From contig JAZGTN010000043.1 in the NCBI GenBank assembly GCA_037783415.1, positions 434,001 through 498,000 of the forward strand: 64,000 nucleotides of DNA, read 5' to 3'. Each line of letters starts with the position of its first letter. The first letter of the stretch is position 1. The notes beneath the pieces are model-generated. The model saw only the letters and a list, made by a program, of their open reading frames with translations. It ran no database searches and was not told the DNA's origin. Positions 25,939 through 38,000 of the stretch are shown piece by piece. The DNA is from Leptasterias polaris. Taxonomy: Eukaryota; Echinodermata; Asteroidea; Forcipulatida; Asteriidae. The position numbers and the translations under genes were made by a program.

Positions 25939-26076
25939 ATGTACGGCTAGCCAGAAGCTATGGCTACGGCTGGATTGCGACGTCATCACGCGTTGAAGTT
26001 TAGGACATGCTTAGCAACACCCTCAGCAACAACAGACGTAGCCGTAATTGTAGCCGCCAATTCGGATACGGCCTCA
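25939..26076. mobile_element. Foldback element J, short copy in the CFAP410-like 5' region
   Basis: Its right end, GCCGCCAATTCGGATACGGCCT, and CACCCTCAGCAACA...TAGCCGTAATTGTAGC match 33623-33952. The nested insert seen there is absent. Confidence 0.75.
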
Positions 26077-26456
26077 ATTTGAGGCGCACGGTGGATAGAA
26101 AGGTGCATGTCAACGACGTCGTTTCGTTCGTATTGCGCGCACGGTACTCCCTCGATCGCACACACACCAGCAACGACACACTAAGCCACCGGTAATTCCT
26201 ACACAACATAAACCGTGTGCTGCATGTATGTCTCCGATCCGGATCTCAGCCAAACACTTCTCACACACATCGTTGGACCGGTGTTCGTTAACGCGTTGGA
26301 CCTGGCTGCTTAGCGCTTGCTTGCTGGTTGACTGGCAAGAGCTGTCAGAGGCTGTGGCTGTTGATATTTATCGTCTTTCCTCTCCGTCAGAGATTACCGA
26401 AATCGCGTATGATTGAAGAACTGCAAACAGATATTGTAAGTGAAAGTGCTGTCACC
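25939..26456 (+). promoter_or_regulatory. CpG-rich 5' region of the CFAP410-like gene, partly derived from a foldback element
   Basis: CpG is locally frequent between 25,975 and 26,320 (for example ACGACGTCGTTTCGTTCG), unlike the surrounding AT-rich DNA, which suits a germline-active promoter. The first ~135 bp (25,939-26,074) match the end of the inverted-repeat element at 33,623-33,952. No TATA box is evident and the transcription start is unknown. Confidence 0.4.
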
Positions 26457-26539
26457 ATGCCGGGGAAACTTACAGAAGGCCAAGTAATGGCAAAGGCCCA
26501 TTCTTCAGACTTGGAAAATGTCAAGAAACTCAACTGTTG
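26457..26539 (+). CDS. CFAP410: First coding exon of a CFAP410 (C21orf2)-like leucine-rich-repeat protein; rest not found
   Basis: The ATG (CACCATGC context) opens 27 codons, MPGKLTEGQVMAKAHSSDLE then NVKKLNC, and the exon stops inside a Trp codon at TTG|GTAAGT. Human CFAP410 starts with the same layout: KLT, then SEL..V+KLNCW, followed by G.RLTDIS. CFAP410 is a ciliary base and NEK1-associated LRR protein. Two in-frame upstream ATGs (26328, 26409) have poorer context, and the family normally starts just before KLT. The next exon, expected to encode a first LRR with an LTDIS-like start, was not located downstream, so the intron is long or the gene continues beyond the window. Only 27 residues support the call. 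Confidence 0.65.
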
Positions 26540-26580
26540 GTAAGTTTCAAAATTGATGGATGCGCAATATAACTTATCAA

Positions 26581-26753
26581 GGGTCCTATGCACGGTACTT
26601 TCACTCACTAGTGTACGTGTGTACAACTTCTAAGCAACGTGCACACAGTGAGTTGTACGGTCCACGGGGTAGTACTGTGGACCGTACAACTAACTGTGTG
26701 CACGTTGCTTAGAAGTTGTACACAAGTGAATGAAAGTACCGTGCATAGGACCC
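26581..26753. repeat. 173-bp near-perfect palindrome (foldback)
   Basis: The arms of ~80 bp run from GGGTCCTATGCACGGTACTT to its reverse complement AAGTACCGTGCATAGGACCC, around an ~11-nt centre (GGGGTAGTACT). There are only a few mismatches and small gaps. It starts 41 bp after the CFAP410-like donor site. Confidence 0.92.
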
Positions 26754-27880
26754 CCAGCACTGCAGTCAATCATGGCAGTACATAGTTAAAAGTTGAAGTA
26801 GTGTAAATGTTGTTAAATAAAAAAACCAATCATTATCTGTTTGCCATAAAATTCAGGTCAAAGACATTGTATACTAAGAAGTTTGAACAGAAGAAAAAAA
26901 AACATTTATTTTTTTGCAATTTGCTTTTGTGCACAGCCACAATCACACTTTTTGTTACATAAAGACACCAAATGCAGATCTTGTATTTGACAAACTCAAG
27001 CACTTTTTATTCATCATTGACACAGCGATTGCTAATTGATATATAAATAACATTGAGATAACTGCTACCAGTGGTTTTCAAAGTTCAAACTGTTGTTCAT
27101 AAAATGGACACGGAAAAAATGTGTACCCATGATCGTGGCTGTGCACTTTTGCATTCAATTTCAATCCAACTCAATCAATTTTACCTGCCTACCATGCCTA
27201 CATTACAGTTTCTTCCACGGTACTTCCAAACATTTCAAGCTCCATGGTCCAAAGAAATAGATAAAATGCTAGTTATTAATTATTGTACTTTTGAAGTTGT
27301 TATATTAAGTTCGAGACAATTCTAAGTCCTCTGGCAGAATTTGCAAATTTGAATGAATTATAATTATAAAACCCAACAAAGTTGGGCCTATCTACATGAT
27401 CCATATAAATAAGTAAACAACTGGCTTGCAGATTCATACATTAAATTAAATTCAACCATCCAAAATAGTTATTATATTAATTAGTCTATATTAAAAATAA
27501 TGCTATAATCAGTGATGAAAACAAATAAGTTTTTCCAAATTAACACACAATACACGTTTTACTTTATCAAGTTTGTGCGCTTTTTTAGATTCGTAAACTT
27601 TATAATGTATAAAACTAAAAGGGAAATACATCATTGTTTTTCGGAAGGATAAATTGAATCCCATCCTCTCTGAAAATTGTTATCAAATTTGATGGTCACT
27701 TTTTCATGAAAATGATGACAAACAGTTTGAATAATTTGTCAGTGTTTTGTGTAAATTTTTTACTAAAATCATATAATTGGGTTTATTGTATTGTGGCAAT
27801 CAAAATAAGATTTTTTATTTTAGTGGGGTCGTTCTTCAAATGCTAAGAGTGTTTCAAATGTGATATTTGTAATGAATGCG
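26754..27880. other. Long AT-rich stretch after the CFAP410-like exon
   Basis: Nothing recognisable apart from AT-rich single-copy-looking DNA. Confidence 0.6.
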
Positions 27881-27883
27881 TTG

Positions 27884-28075
27884 GGTGGTCAGGTTGGCGT
27901 AGTGATATCTTTCCTCTTCTTCCACCTCTTGGACCCAGTTCGATTCCTTGCTTGGGCACTAAGTGGATTTGGTTTTCAGTCTCTACCTGATTGAATGGGT
28001 TTTCCCTGGAATAGTTCTCTGGGGTTTTCCTCCATCTAAAACTGAAACTTCCTTCCTTGTCTTCTCTCTATGGGG
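27884..28075 (+). mobile_element. tRNA-like SINE (family E)
   Basis: GGTGGTCAGGTTGGCGTAGTG resembles box A, and CCCAGTTCGATTCCTTGCTT a box B. A body with TGGTTTTCAGTCTCTACCTG and GGTTTTCCCTGGAATAGTTC follows. It is distinct from families A-D. Confidence 0.6.
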
Positions 28076-28390
28076 TACATCTAGTTCTTGGCTAGTATAG
28101 TGACTAAGATAGCTTTTCTGAGAGTTCTTGGCTTCACAGCCAGAATTTATAAATGAAATTAATGAAAATTAAGTGAGCTTACAGATTATGCTAATGAATT
28201 GGTTTTTAACATTCACCCTCACTTTGTCTTCAATTGTTGTAGTTTACATGGTCTTATAATAATAATAATGGCTATTTGTAACGTGCCATATCTGTCAACT
28301 TGACACTCCTGGTGCAGGTTATGAGAAAATGATGTTGAACTACAGAACAGTCTTGGCAAAAAACTAAAAGATGAAAATTAGAGTTATACA

Positions 28391-28690
28391 AACAGAGTTA
28401 AGCGTTGACAAAAAGAAAAGTTTTAAGTTGTGATTTGAAGTTGGTGAGGGAGCTTTCCTGCCGAAGGCTAGGAGGGAGCGAGTTGCAAAGGTGTGGCCCT
28501 GAAACAGAAAAGGATCGGTGTCCCCAGGAACGTTGTGTTCGTGGAATGTGCAAGAGCCCGGTGTTGGTGGAGCGAAGCTGTCGGTGGAGCGAAGCTGTCG
28601 TGTAGGTTGGTACGAATGAATGAGATCTTCGATGTATGAAGGTGAAGTGCCACAAAGAGAATAATAGTGAGCTATTTATCATTTTTACTG
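28391..28690 (-). mobile_element. LINE reverse-transcriptase tail fragment (CR1/L2-like), 5' truncated
   Basis: The minus strand encodes a peptide containing RSFSVSGPHLCNSLPPSLRQ and LTNFKSQLKTFLF before a stop. This is the typical C-terminal end of non-LTR retrotransposon ORF2 proteins, which carry R.F...GP.LWNSLP and FK..LK..LF. The rest of the polymerase is missing. A short tandem repeat (ACAGCTTCGCTCCACC, twice) interrupts it. Confidence 0.75.
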
Positions 28691-28699
28691 CTGTGGTAT

Positions 28700-31600
28700 A
28701 TTGATGCCATGAAAAATGTTAACATGGTTAAATACTGTTTGTCATTAAAATCATTTGGTTTGATTGATTTTCAAAGGTTCACAGTGAGTAAAAATACAAT
28801 AGTGTTTGATCTGAGAGGAGGCAGTAATACAGGGATGATTGTATGTGTACACATGTCACCCAATACATTCAGTGGGTATAAACTGGTGTTTCAGTATTGA
28901 CTCATGACACCTAAGTCTTCCTGTATCCAGTATCTGTGACGAGCCTCTCTGTGCAAGACGCTGTTGCATCATACAAGCGTCATGTGCCTTTAGGTTAAAT
29001 ATTACTCTGGGATATGGGGGCTGTAGAAGCTGTGGTGGAACTAAGGAGATGGAACGTGCCTTGGCATATCCCATGGCCTTAACTACATGTACCAAAGGCA
29101 GTCCAGTCCATTATACAGCCCCAGGGCTTGTGATGGTGTTTGACAATTCAATGCTGTGTGATTAGCAAAAATGAGCAACGTGTGCCTGTATGTATATGTG
29201 TATGATGAGAGTACCAGAAATAGCAGCTGCATTTTTCATTTGTGTTAGGGCAGGTTCTCATTATGGGGATTGTTTTCCTTGGGGATTTGGAAGGTGTTTT
29301 ATAATGTGCACACACAGGTGGAAGAAATGGAAGGGGTAGGGCAGCTGAAACCACTGTGCTATCTTCTTCTACTCTGGATCAAAGTGGGACACAAACTATG
29401 TTGAATGATTCGTACTTCATTGTGCCTGAAGTTCCATTCTTTGATAAGAGATCATTTGGTTATTGAGACCCATACTATTTTTGTTGAAGGATACCATGGC
29501 AACAGTCAGGGAAATACTGTAATCCAAGGCATACCTTGATCTCTTAATATTAGATTCCCTTTAAGAAAACACAAATTGTTCATTTTTGTTGGAAGAGCAT
29601 TTTTTATTTTTTTCCCCAGGCCCTTCAGAAAATAAAACAAGACCTTCCCAGAAATGATTTCCAACATTGTTACAAATAACAGCTAAATTTAAAGTGGATT
29701 GGATTTTATTGTGTTGAGTGCATTCATATTTTAATGAACCTTTACTACATAAAAATTGTATGAATTGCCATAGAAAGTGAAGAACAATCGAGTCTTCATT
29801 CACTATGGATGTTTCAAGGATGTTCATGAAAAGCCTTCATGCATTCCTTCTCCATGTTCAATGCATTGCAGGTTCTCAAGATCTACACAAAAATTAGAAG
29901 TGCAGTTGGTGTGAGTAGAATCATAAATCTCTGCTGTCCTTACCCTATGGTAGAATTAACAACACAAAATATGTTAAAGAAATCTGTAAAGAGTGAGGAC
30001 TGACAACAATGCACACCTTCTTGGTTTTGACACTTGCCATGAAACCCATCCTTGACCTCACACCACCATGCATGTTAAATCAATCTACAACCCCCTTCAG
30101 CTTCTAATCTGTTGCAGTAGGAAATATCAGGTTGCTGCTTCTCAGACAAAACCAGACTTCAAGATTCCAAGAATGTAAATTTGGGGGGGGGGGGGGGGTG
30201 GGGGTAGGGGGTTGCCCTGTGGGTTAAATGCATGAATAATGACACAAGACCTGTGGGATGGTGGTTTGGCTACTGTGCACCAGGGGGAGGGTATTATTGT
30301 GTGTGTGAAGGTGATTTGTGTATGTTGTCCATCAGTTATAATACCCACATTGGTATTATTACATTATCATTTTTGGTTGAAGTTGACATTACATGTGTCC
30401 GATGTAAATGAACCAACCTTTCTGCTGTCTGGCCATTCAATATCCTGAATTCACATGGTTGTATTAGTGTGCTACATGTATGCAGCCTGCAGTATCATCT
30501 TGGCGAATCCATACACAGTACACAGAAACTATTCAATAGTTCTGTGCATCAGTTCTGCCATACACAACCTCATCTGCATGCTGTTGAATGGTCATCAAGT
30601 TTCTGGCAAGTTATGCCCAAAGTTATGGAAAGTACAGGAAGAAAGGTTAGGACATTTCTAGAGCAAGGCCTTGGCTTTTGGTCTATGATAAAAGTATGCA
30701 TGGATGCATCATAAAGTACTGTGTGTATTTGTACGTGTACATCGTATGCATGAGCAGGAAATTTGTTTGGATAAAGTTTGATATAATATTATGTCAGAAA
30801 ATAATGATTATTTGAAAGGATGAATTCTCAATGTAGGATCTCTTGATAACAATTGAATGAGGTAGGCCTACATAGATAAGTACAGTACGTGCATGCACAC
30901 ACACATTGTAACAATATCTAGTTATACAAAACTTCAATTCTTGCAAAGTGTGATAATAGCTTTCAAATACTTTAGGCGTTCATTTGATGTACATATTCAT
31001 GGATCATAATGGATGCCTCTGCATGTACTTGTCCATTAAACCACATGCCTAGCTCCAATCGGTGATCTCATACCTGACCTCTAGATCTGAAACTGTGGAG
31101 TTTCAAGTGGGGGCCAACCCTCCCTCTCTCTGTGTCCACTCATATGACCTTACCTCTTACAATACCAGAGGTCAACTGATGTCAATCAGTTGTTACAGAT
31201 TCTCTTGCAGACAAATTCCATCTCTTCTAAGGACATGTAAAAAGTTTGTTTAGGGCCAACAAACAACATCAGGGCAATGTACATTACTGCATACTAGACA
31301 CACATCTTTGTCATTTGATTGGTGGAACACTCGCCATGTGTCATCCTTTATTTTGCTATGCATACTGCTGCGACGCTCCAAATTGTAATACATGTACACT
31401 GTAGGAGTCCTATATGAACAATTATAGGACGCTGTACAGGCGCTTTGCTGCTTCGATAAAATAAATCATCATTCCCCATTCGTTTGTTCAAATGGCAAAG
31501 CCGTGATACGGCAGACAAGGGTCGATGTAAGTCTACATGGAGACATCTGCATTGTTTAGATGGGTTTTTAGAACTTTCAGAATGTGGGGATGGCGAGTTT

Positions 31601-33160
31601 CCGTGTCTAATTTGTGTTTATAGTGAAAACAATTTCAAATGACAAGCATCTGTATACAGTGAGTAATGAAAAAACAAATATTGAATGCATTTTGTTTGTG
31701 CATTGTTGCAGAATATCACCAGTTGAAATCTGGATTTTCCATTTCACTTGGCTTCGCCCCATGAAATGGCATAGTCCGGATTTCAACTCGTATATTTTGC
31801 GACAATGCACTCATGTATGCATTCAATATTTGTATAATATTTAAAGTACATGTAAGGGGTTGTCTAAAAAATTTCAAGAATTAACGAAATTCAGATAATA
31901 CAGCTGAGCTTTTTCTTTTGAAACTCTGTCCCTCTCTTTCGTTTTTTGTTGCCTACGTGTAGTATTCTTTTTTTGTTTTATCCCTCAATTCAATTTAATT
32001 TTCAAGGACATTTTAACAAAAAGTCTTCTTCTAGCTAGTTCCAGCGGTATTCTGTTGTAATTTAAATGGAAAATCATTGAAAACCACTTCATGTTCGTGC
32101 ATGGACATGATGGACACATGTACAATGTGCAATCTCTTAAGCTCTGCATTCATTATTTGCTGCATGTTAAAAATTAATATTGTTTATTTAGTATATAAGT
32201 ATTTAGCCTATGTCCACTGAGTCCATTCACCCCTGTCCACAGTAGAATTACCCAGGGAGTGTGTTTCTCTGCAAAAGAAAACGCCATGACCGCATGACCA
32301 TCTGAATAACTTACACTTGATAAATTTAGTATTCAATGGATTATTCATCACAGGGTAGTATTTAAAAAAATGTAAACCGCTGCTCTTGCCAGCACTTTAA
32401 TTTCAAAGCCGTGAGTGATATATTGTTACATTGGCCGCTTCCGGTTGGCCCTGAAGTGTGTAAATATTATCCCCCCAAGTTGAGACAAACATGTTCCATT
32501 TTAATTTGGACGCAGGAAACTCATGGAGGATTTATTGTAAATGATGGAACTGATATTGCTGGTACGTGATGATACCCAGTTGTTGCCTATCAAGTAGTAC
32601 CGATAGCAGTAGGGCAAGATTAAAGTTGCTGCAACTGTAGGGTGAACAGCTCAATTCTCAAACGTCGTCGGTTATGTTTTGATATATTGCATCTCATCAG
32701 TGCTATTCGGGGGGCCGCCGGGTGCATGCACGCTCCCAAGCCTATCACCATTACACCTATCACGTACCACTGTGTCACCCCCATCATATTGGGTAACCGC
32801 GCAGAGCTGCCGCCGCAGGAAACACGAAACGGCAAATATGGAAAGAGCAGGAACAAATGTAAATTTGCGGCCGAATAATATTGAAGCTGTGACATTGTAA
32901 TGTGAGATGCCCGAGTAATTACCCTAAGTGTGGACATCCTAAATTGAGAATACGACATACCTGTACAAGTCAACATGCCGATACTCAGTCCCTGCATGAC
33001 ATGAATAGTTAATTAGGAAAGAGGAAATATATGCCAAACATTATGGTGTAACCAGATACATGTAGGGACACATCGGTTAAAAATGTTAACTATAAAAACA
33101 AACTGAAATTAGCAGTTTGGCCCAATATTAATATTCAGGCCTAATAGTAATACTTTGCGG
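28700..33160. other. 4.5-kb non-coding stretch
   Basis: No supported exon. It contains a poly(G) run at 30183-30198. Frames of 60-125 codons here have no family features and look fortuitous. Confidence 0.6.
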
Positions 33161-33167
33161 AAGCAAC

Positions 33168-33305
33168 CCAGATAATTGCCTTCATGCCCCATGGTCATTG
33201 CCTTGGTGCCCTTTAAAAAGTTCCTGTAGAAATTTAGATATTCCTCCTAGAGGTGCCCTTTAAGTTTTGGAAAAAACGCCCAAAGTGTCCTTACAAAGTT
33301 TCAAT
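33168..33305 (-). repeat. Dispersed repeat G
   Basis: CATTGCCTTGGTGCCCTTTAA and GAGGTGCCCTTTAAG are shared with the other G copies. Confidence 0.65.
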
Positions 33306-33622
33306 AGAAATTTGTTATTAATGAGAAAGCCATGATTGAAAAGTGTTAAGGAATGATGCTCCTTGTCCGATGCGTCTTGTTACAGAATTTTTGAAGCTAG
33401 TGCAAATATTTTTACAGCCGGTTACATAAATTTGAAAGTCCATCTATAGCAAGTTTTCCTTCAAGAAGAAACCTTCAAAAATACCGTGGGATGTTTTTGT
33501 GATGCAGTCTCTGCTGAATCAAATGAATCAGAGCATTTCTGATATATACAAAAGACTCCATCATTGGCTGACTAAAAAAATTGAGAAGAAGGAATGAACA
33601 AAATATCCCACAACCTGCATTT

Positions 33623-33952
33623 AGGCCGTATCCGAATTAGCGGCTACAGCTATAGCTACGGCTGTTGCTGAGGGTGTTGCTAAGGGTGTCCTATTCGCCC
33701 TTTGCATGGTTAGCCATTTGTGTGTAGAGCCTCCAATTGGGGACAGCAGTGAATAGAAGCATTATATAACTCTGTATTGTCATGGTAATCTAATGACACT
33801 TTCATCCAAATATAAGTTATATACAATCTAAAGCATGAAGTCGAGGCTCTACGCACATGGCGGATCCGTGCAAGTAGAGAGTACTTTGTCGCATGATGAT
33901 GCGGCAATCCAGCCGTAGCTGTAGCCAAAGCCGCCTATTCCGTTACGGCCTT
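33623..33952. mobile_element. Foldback element J with a nested inverted repeat
   Basis: AGGCCGTATCCGAATTAGCGGC at one end mirrors GCCGCCTATTCCGTTACGGCCTT at the other. Inside, GTGTGTAGAGCCTC mirrors GAGGCTCTACGCAC (33719-33857), probably a second element inserted in the first. Confidence 0.8.
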
Positions 33953-34390
33953 ACGGTAGCCTTCTGATGAGATTAGAGCCAGCCTACACTTACATGTTTT
34001 TTGTTATAAACCCCCATTGTGTAATTGCGCCCAAGGATTCTTGTCTCCATGATCCGACAGCCACACAATACGATGCCCTTGAGTGACCCTGGCCATCACA
34101 ATGTAAAATTCATTTCATACACACATTGTTATTGCATTTCACACTTCAAGTGATCATTTCATGGTCTCTAAATTTGTATGAATTTCCTGGGGAGGGCTAG
34201 TGGGTTGAAATAATATTTAATCATATTGTGTCAGAGTTGTTTTTTCTTTAGTGTTTCAGTGTGAGTTCTAATATTCTATTGATCATTGACGTCTTATAGA
34301 AACTGCCCCCCCCCCCCCCCCCCCAATGCTTCCTGTAAAAGTGTGTTGATAAATTCCTCTGGCTACAAATTTATTCTTTTGATTTTAACT

Positions 34391-35002
34391 CGGGGTTCTG
34401 CCCAGGATTTGTTTAGTGCCGGAAAAAAAGTTTTTCCTTGTACAGTCAAGTCAAATTCCTTTCGATCGTGCACGTTGTGGTTACACACGTGCGCCCTGCA
34501 GCTGTGCCTTGAATGTAGGCCCTCAGTGCGCGCACGCCTTTACCGCCATGGGAAAACAATTTACAGCATCTATAGCATGGTGCTTACTCTGCAGTTCATT
34601 TCTGTTGTATTAAACGCTATAGAATAGGGTACGCACTGTGATGAAACTGGTATCATGTTTTTCCAAGCGTAAAGCTATAATCAGCGTAACTGGAAACCAT
34701 TGCGAAATCAATGCGGATTTCGTCGTGCGTTGGATATAATTTACATCATACAGGCGGGAGTGATGCTTGATCCTGGATCATTAAAATAGACTCAAACCAA
34801 AGAAGTAGGCTACTCGAAACTTTGGATAAAACCTTTACTGGTAAATATAATTTGTTTTACACGTTGTTCAAAATATTTTGATGGAAATGGGGGGGGGGGG
34901 GGGGGAGGGAAAATGTGTGGTGGTCGGAAAACGAAAAAATTCTGCCAGTGGTGGTCGGGGAATCATGAGTGCCGGTCGGGTTTTCCGGCACTGACCACCG
35001 TG
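34391..35002 (+). mobile_element. 612-bp inverted-repeat DNA element, copy 1
   Basis: It begins GGGGTTCTGCCCAGGATTTG and ends TTTTCCGGCACTGACCACCG; a reverse-complement copy lies at 46380-46991. The right terminal repeat is degraded here. It contains an ORF tail (to 34627) whose last ~60 residues are nearly shared with copy 2, and a poly(G) run absent from copy 2. No transposase is recognisable. Confidence 0.85.
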
Positions 35003-38000
35003 TTAACTGGGAATTTAAAAAAAAATAAAAAATTATGATTTAAACATACATGTAGTAAGCAATGTTGTTATTTTGTATGTGTTTATTTTGATTTAAAATG
35101 TTTGCGATCATGTACTTTGTTTTTATAATAAAACCAAATAATTAAACAAACCTACTGGGACAAAAATTCCCAAACCATTGATTCTTACTAAGCTCCAAAG
35201 TGCGGTGAATTACATTGTGTAAATGAAAGTCATTATAATTGTAATAGGACCGTTCATACTTGTCTGTGAGTGTGCACAGATCAGTCCTCAGATTATTAGA
35301 AAACAATCTTTCCTCACAACACACATTCCCACATTATTTTAGATGTGACATTGATCATACAACATACGTACATACATGCAGGCTAAGAGAAAATTGTTCA
35401 CTTCTGCAATGTGCGTTCATGTAAACTCCCTTACAGTCCTCCATGTACACGTAGATTACAAAATCTACTGTTTTGTTAAGCTACCATGACACAAGCATGT
35501 TACAAATGTTGCTTGCCAAGTTAATTTTGTCTCCATTTAGCTTGTTGAATTGATTGTTGCCCCTCTGAAATAGTGCACTGTTCACTGTAACCGAAATCAA
35601 ACCATTTAAAGTTTCCGAACCGTCAGAAACCTGAAACGTGTCTACGCAAAGTGTTCCCTAATGAGCGTTTCTGAACAGTTTGTCTCAAACCTGTCCATGC
35701 ATACAGTTCTACATTGTGTCCACACCAACTAAATGAAGAAAAGTTACCCAAGACCAATATTCAATAAACCCCCGGAAGGCCCCATCTCTGTCGTTAAAAC
35801 CTCATTATGAACGGAGTGACATGATATTAAAGACTTGCTGAAGATCTTTTAATACAGTTTGCACATCCCACCTCCATATTGTACAGTACCATCGCCTCAA
35901 TGAGCAGTCACTTAACTGCTAAGATGAAGTCATCTGGCCCTTTCAATGGCAAAGTGATGTACACTTAAAAGAGATGAGGATTAAAGCTGTCGTCTGTGTG
36001 CTTACAAATCACAAATCACTGCCTTCTCTGATATTGGGGGGGGGGGGGGGGGGGGGGTGGGGTGGCTGGACTACAGGATTCTTTGAGTAGAAGCAATCTA
36101 CATAACTCCCCTGTTTTATTTACAAGATGTTGGGGAATGATATGGATTCTTGAAAGAAGAGTCTTTCTGCAGAGCCATGACATACTGCTTTCATTAAATT
36201 ACGTGGCCCATTTAAGTCAAGCACATCAGACAAAACTAGAGCATGGGCAGAAGGGGGCAGGTTTAGGTTAAATACTGTGGAGAAAGGTGCATACATGTAC
36301 TTGCACTTCCAACATGCTGTTGAGTACATCCTTCCCAATTCAGCTTCTCGGATGTGAGTATGGATGATTAGCCTCCCAAAATAGTGTTATTAAAATTAAA
36401 CAGTTGTAATAATTATAATAAGTATTATGTGTAGTACTTAAAGGCCTGCCTTAACCTCCTTGGATTTTCATGGTTATTTTACCCTGAGAGCTGTTATCTG
36501 AGGAAAAAGTTTCTTCCTGTTAAGAGCTTTAGAAAGGGCACCACGGCAAATAGACTGTACGCGCCACATGTAGTGGATGTGAAACTGTATAGAAAGTTTG
36601 TTTCTTGTCTCGATTCTAATCTCGTAAAAAAATGTTTTGATCAAGTAAAAATTGAGCTACAAACCCTGCAGTCTTGTATAGATTCCCACCCCTAGTTGGA
36701 GCCGTTGTGATGATAAAGGAGCTCACCCTTAACAAAAATCACACTGAACTGCAACTCCCTCAAGTCCGCACTTCAATCAAATTTACAGCCATAGAAGATG
36801 TCTTGGTTAGAGATGAAGTACATGTAAACAGTTATACTTTCATATTATCATGAGGTTCACCAAACAGCAGCCACTCTTTTAAAATAGAAGAAGAAAAACA
36901 AAAATCACTCTCCCTGAGTCAAACACGATTTGACCCTGCACAATGTGATTACATTAGACGACGTCTGCACTTTAAAATTTGCACGCCACAGGCAAGTGAG
37001 CTCGCATGCAGCACATGAAGAGCCAAAGAATAAGCCATCGTGCGGCTAGTGCCTCTTAGTGAAATTGCTGGCGGGGTTTTAATATTTGCCAGTCTGATGA
37101 CGGTTACCCCAGTTCCCGGGCAAAAAGTTGCAGATGAAAGATGAAATGATAGCCCGGGTATGGTTTAATTGAATTTGCCATAATGCTTAAGCTGCGAGAT
37201 CCTGTCACAATGATTACAAGTCTGACATATCGGAGCCGACATCATAATAAACTTTTTTTATTATTAATTTTTTTTAGAGGCATGAGGTGGAGTTTTGCCT
37301 CCTACACTGTTGGCTAAAAAGTGCAGCATGATTTTGATATCATAAATTTGTTTTTTTCAAAGGGGTTTGAGGTCTCAGTGTACATATTCTACAGATATTT
37401 GATGCCTGGGGAATCCTGCAATATTGCCATTGCGGAGGGACTATCGAGGGACTATTTTCAAGTTTTAATTTGTTTAAGAACCTGTTCAGTATCGGTTTTA
37501 AACACTTTAAAAAAATGATTGCCTCAAATGATGTTCGATGTGTAACCCCAGTGAAGTTGGCCTCATTTTCTTTGCTAATTCCTACAAGTAAAATATTTAT
37601 CATTTTTGTGTTTCTGCAATACAAAAATACTTGAGAGTGGTTGCATAGTTTCTATAAACTGATTCAAAAGAAAAATATGATTTTCTTGTTGAACTCATTT
37701 TTAAAATAGTTTTATTATAATCCTATTTTTTGTAGGGGAGCTCACGGAGGATGTGGAGTTGAATTTTGCATTGTTAGGTACTTAAAGAGCTTACCCACTT
37801 GATCAGTCCTATAGTGACACTTCAATCGTGGGTTGCAGTCATGAAACATTTAGTTGTACAATGTATCCCTTGGTTTTGATTGATTATCAGACTGCTCCAC
37901 AAATTGAATCCTGCAACAAAAAATTAGGACTTGTGCAAAGATTTAACAGCGATTATTGTACATTGTAGATTGGCAGATTAGAGATTTATTGAATTTCTAA

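Noticed and set aside
32620..32997. 125-codon minus-strand frame
   Set aside because: No family features; isolated in AT-rich DNA with no neighbouring exon-like signals.
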